Shown: positions 62,500-64,000 of the stretch, piece after piece
Layout of the letters: every line of letters begins with the position of its first letter
How positions within the stretch are numbered: position 1 is the stretch's first letter
From: HXMU1420-13 sp965601825
Lineage (GTDB): Bacteria; Bacteroidota; Rhodothermia; Balneolales; Balneolaceae
Assembly: GCA_965601825.1 (NCBI GenBank)
Contig: OZ271839.1
Span: 2,232,001 to 2,296,000, forward strand
Length of the DNA stretch: 64,000 nucleotides
Direction of reading: 5' to 3'
Made by a program: the position numbers and the translations under genes
Notes under the pieces: generated by a model
Database searches by the model: none
Seen by the model: only the letters and a program-made list of their open reading frames with translations
What the model was told of the DNA's origin: nothing

Positions 62500-62859
62500 A
62501 TGAGTGGTACAATATCCTGGAATCTTCAAACTTCGATAAAGAGTGGTCAACTTGAGAACTTGAAAGTTTTGATAGCAGAGATGACTGAAAAAACACATGC
62601 TGATGAACCCGGTGCTCTAGCTTATGAAATGTATATAAACGAGGAAGGAAGTAAACTCCACATCTATGAAAAATATGAAGATGTTAGTGCAGTAATGACT
62701 CATCTTGGAAACTTTGGTCAAAATTTCTCTGAGCGCTTCATGACTTATCTAACGATTGATTCTTTTACCGTTTATGGGGATGCACCGGAAGAATTAAGAG
62801 GTGCTTTGGCTCCATTTGGCACAGTATTTTTCAAGAAAGCAGGTGGATTTACCAGATAG
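62500..62859 (+). CDS. ABM-type (dimeric alpha-beta barrel) small protein
   Basis: A 119 aa protein with the antibiotic-biosynthesis-monooxygenase-like fold: ISWNLQTSIKSGQLENLKVLIAEM, then HADEPGALAYEMYIN and KLHIYEKYEDVSAVMTHL. Such small proteins act as monooxygenases or stress-related detoxifying enzymes. Only one domain is present and no cofactor motif is seen. Substrate unknown. It precedes the convergent receiver-kinase gene by 12 nt. Confidence 0.75.
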   Translation: MSGTISWNLQTSIKSGQLENLKVLIAEMTEKTHADEPGALAYEMYINEEGSKLHIYEKYEDVSAVMTHLGNFGQNFSERFMTYLTIDSFTVYGDAPEELRGALAPFGTVFFKKAGGFTR

Positions 62860-62871
62860 CTAAGAGTCTGT

Positions 62872-63918
62872 TTACTTTATCAAATCAGATTCAACATCGG
62901 ACTGAACGTGATCTGACGTGAAACTAAAGGCGAGTTTAAATTTACCTTCGGTTTCAACCTCATACGTACATTCAAGCTGTTGCAATTGAAGCTTTATTAA
63001 AGTTAATCCAAGATTGGTAGAACTTTCGAATGAGTGCTGTTCATTGAATCCATTTCCATCGTCTTCATAGACGAAATGCAGTTCTCTACCAAATGAGTTC
63101 ATTGAAATGGAAATAGTACCCTCATCACGTCCTTCAAAGGCATATTTAAAACTATTGGTGAGCAACTCATTAAACATCAATCCCAATGGTATACATTGAT
63201 TCATATCCAATCGATAATTTGGAATCGAAATCTCAAGAGCAATTTCTTTATCTCCCCTTAGTGTATGTTGTATAGTTGGTAGAATCCTATTTAAATATTC
63301 ATTGATCTCGACGGAGGCCATATCGTTATGATCGTACATTAATTCATGTACTTTGGCTATAGAATGAACACGATTAATAGATTGCTGAAATGGAAACTTT
63401 ACATCTTGATCTTTTAGCTCATTTGCCTGCAGCTCAAGCAATGAAGAAATGATGGTAAGATTGTTTTTAACTCTGTGATGAATCTCAGCAAGCAGGATGG
63501 AGGCTTTATCTTGTAAGTAATACTGTTGAAGTCCTCGATCTACCGTTAGCAAGAAATCGTCTTCATTCCAGGGTTTTGTCAAATAACGGTAAAGATCTGC
63601 TTTGTTAATAGCGTTCATTGCAGAATCGAGTGCTGCTTGACCCGTTAGAAGTATCTTTACACTTTTTGGATATCTATTATGGAATATGGTTAAAAACTCG
63701 TCACCATACATTCCCGGCATAATTTGATCCGAAATTGCCATTACTACAGTTCTGCCGTCTTCTTCAAGTTCGTCAATCAATTCCAGCGCTTCTTCGCCAC
63801 TTTCTGCAAATTCATATTCAAATCGAGTACCAAATTTGCGAATCAATTGTTTACTCAATGAATTCAGAATAATCTGTTCATCATCTATACAGAGGATTAC
63901 GTCTTTTTTATTCATCAC
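62872..63918 (-). CDS. Receiver-HisKA_2 histidine kinase
   Basis: A 348 aa soluble protein. Residues 1-130 are a receiver domain with phospho-acceptor Asp64 (ISDQIMPGM) and the Lys in YLTKPW. A HisKA_2 helix pair with EIHHRVKNNLTIISSLLELQA follows, then a HATPase domain ending in FSFTSDH. The N box is LMFNELLTNSFKYAF. It has no PAS, so it is driven by the receiver. It shares its kinase core with the genes at 38351 and 45543. Confidence 0.9.
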   Translation of the reverse strand: MMNKKDVILCIDDEQIILNSLSKQLIRKFGTRFEYEFAESGEEALELIDELEEDGRTVVMAISDQIMPGMYGDEFLTIFHNRYPKSVKILLTGQAALDSAMNAINKADLYRYLTKPWNEDDFLLTVDRGLQQYYLQDKASILLAEIHHRVKNNLTIISSLLELQANELKDQDVKFPFQQSINRVHSIAKVHELMYDHNDMASVEINEYLNRILPTIQHTLRGDKEIALEISIPNYRLDMNQCIPLGLMFNELLTNSFKYAFEGRDEGTISISMNSFGRELHFVYEDDGNGFNEQHSFESSTNLGLTLIKLQLQQLECTYEVETEGKFKLAFSFTSDHVQSDVESDLIK

Positions 63919-64000
63919 TAATACCTTTACTCAACCTAGCCATCACTATCAGTCTCTTAACTCTTCTTATTATCGGTTGACTTTCCCTTATTGATAATAG

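Noticed and set aside
1..64000. CRISPR arrays, rRNA genes or a phage
   Set aside because: No spaced direct repeats, rRNA-like stretch or phage structural genes were seen; the only spaced repeats are the tRNA-linked ones.

Overview
This 64 kb AT-rich window looks like chromosome of a marine Bacteroidota-group bacterium, most likely of the Balneolota/Rhodothermota branch. The evidence is a set of Bacteroidota-type promoters (TTG about 19-21 nt upstream of TAnnTTTG), TTG starts, many lipoproteins, a TonB-type protein next to an acyltransferase, and split carotenoid genes. The lineage is inferred from gene content; no rRNA gene is present.

Layout. 1-7.1 kb: purC with a LacI-type regulator, then crtB, accC, murQ, plsC and a TonB-family gene. 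7.15 kb: tRNA-Ser(GGA). 7.5-17.3 kb: cell-envelope block (large lipoprotein plus outer-membrane barrel, FAD oxidoreductase, a three-lipoprotein LpoB/LPP20/COG3014 operon, Big_5 lipoprotein). 17.3-19.0 kb: OsmC, small membrane protein, rhodanese and Crp-type regulator. 19.1-29.4 kb: fused mutase IcmF, a SolA-like oxidase, VOC protein, a 30-residue-repeat protein, glycosyltransferase, esterase and TPR protein. 29.4-38.2 kb: translation and division run lolD-ymdB-zapA-coiled coil-pheT-pheS-rplT-rpmI-infC-thrS on the minus strand. 38.3-42.7 kb: PAS histidine kinase followed by a small accessory insertion anchored on tRNA-Val(GAC). 42.8-50.5 kb: nusB, phosphatase, ychF, a giant multi-PAS kinase and a VTT membrane protein. 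50.5-55.1 kb: deoC/aldehyde dehydrogenase operon interrupted by a RAYT transposase gene. 55.2-64 kb: chemoreceptor, membrane proteins, glycosyltransferase, phosphodiesterase, crtI, a THUMP-like methyltransferase and a receiver/histidine-kinase protein.

The most unusual part is 40.41-42.74 kb. The 3' end of tRNA-Val and the adjoining tail of a histidine kinase gene occur as a 58-nt near-perfect direct repeat (40411-40468 and 42622-42679). A third, decayed copy lies between them (41638-41664). The repeats delimit two cassette-like units of about 1.0-1.2 kb. Each carries one gene on the tRNA's strand: a PD-(D/E)XK/CoiA-like nuclease with Cys motifs, and an unrecognised protein with a weak actinoporin-like pattern. 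No recombinase is present. The nuclease gene starts 63 nt past the tRNA 3' end, so the tRNA promoter could drive the array. I read this as a non-autonomous, tRNA-anchored cassette array. A second unusual signal is a set of four intergenic patches with strict 7-nt periodicity but different consensus sequences (42783-42831, 52011-52073, 57414-57472, 59116-59143).

Functionally, the window mixes housekeeping (purine synthesis, translation, division), envelope maintenance, carotenoid synthesis (crtB and crtI at opposite ends), short-chain acyl-CoA metabolism (AccC, IcmF), deoxyribose catabolism (DeoC plus aldehyde dehydrogenase) and three HisKA_2-type signalling kinases.
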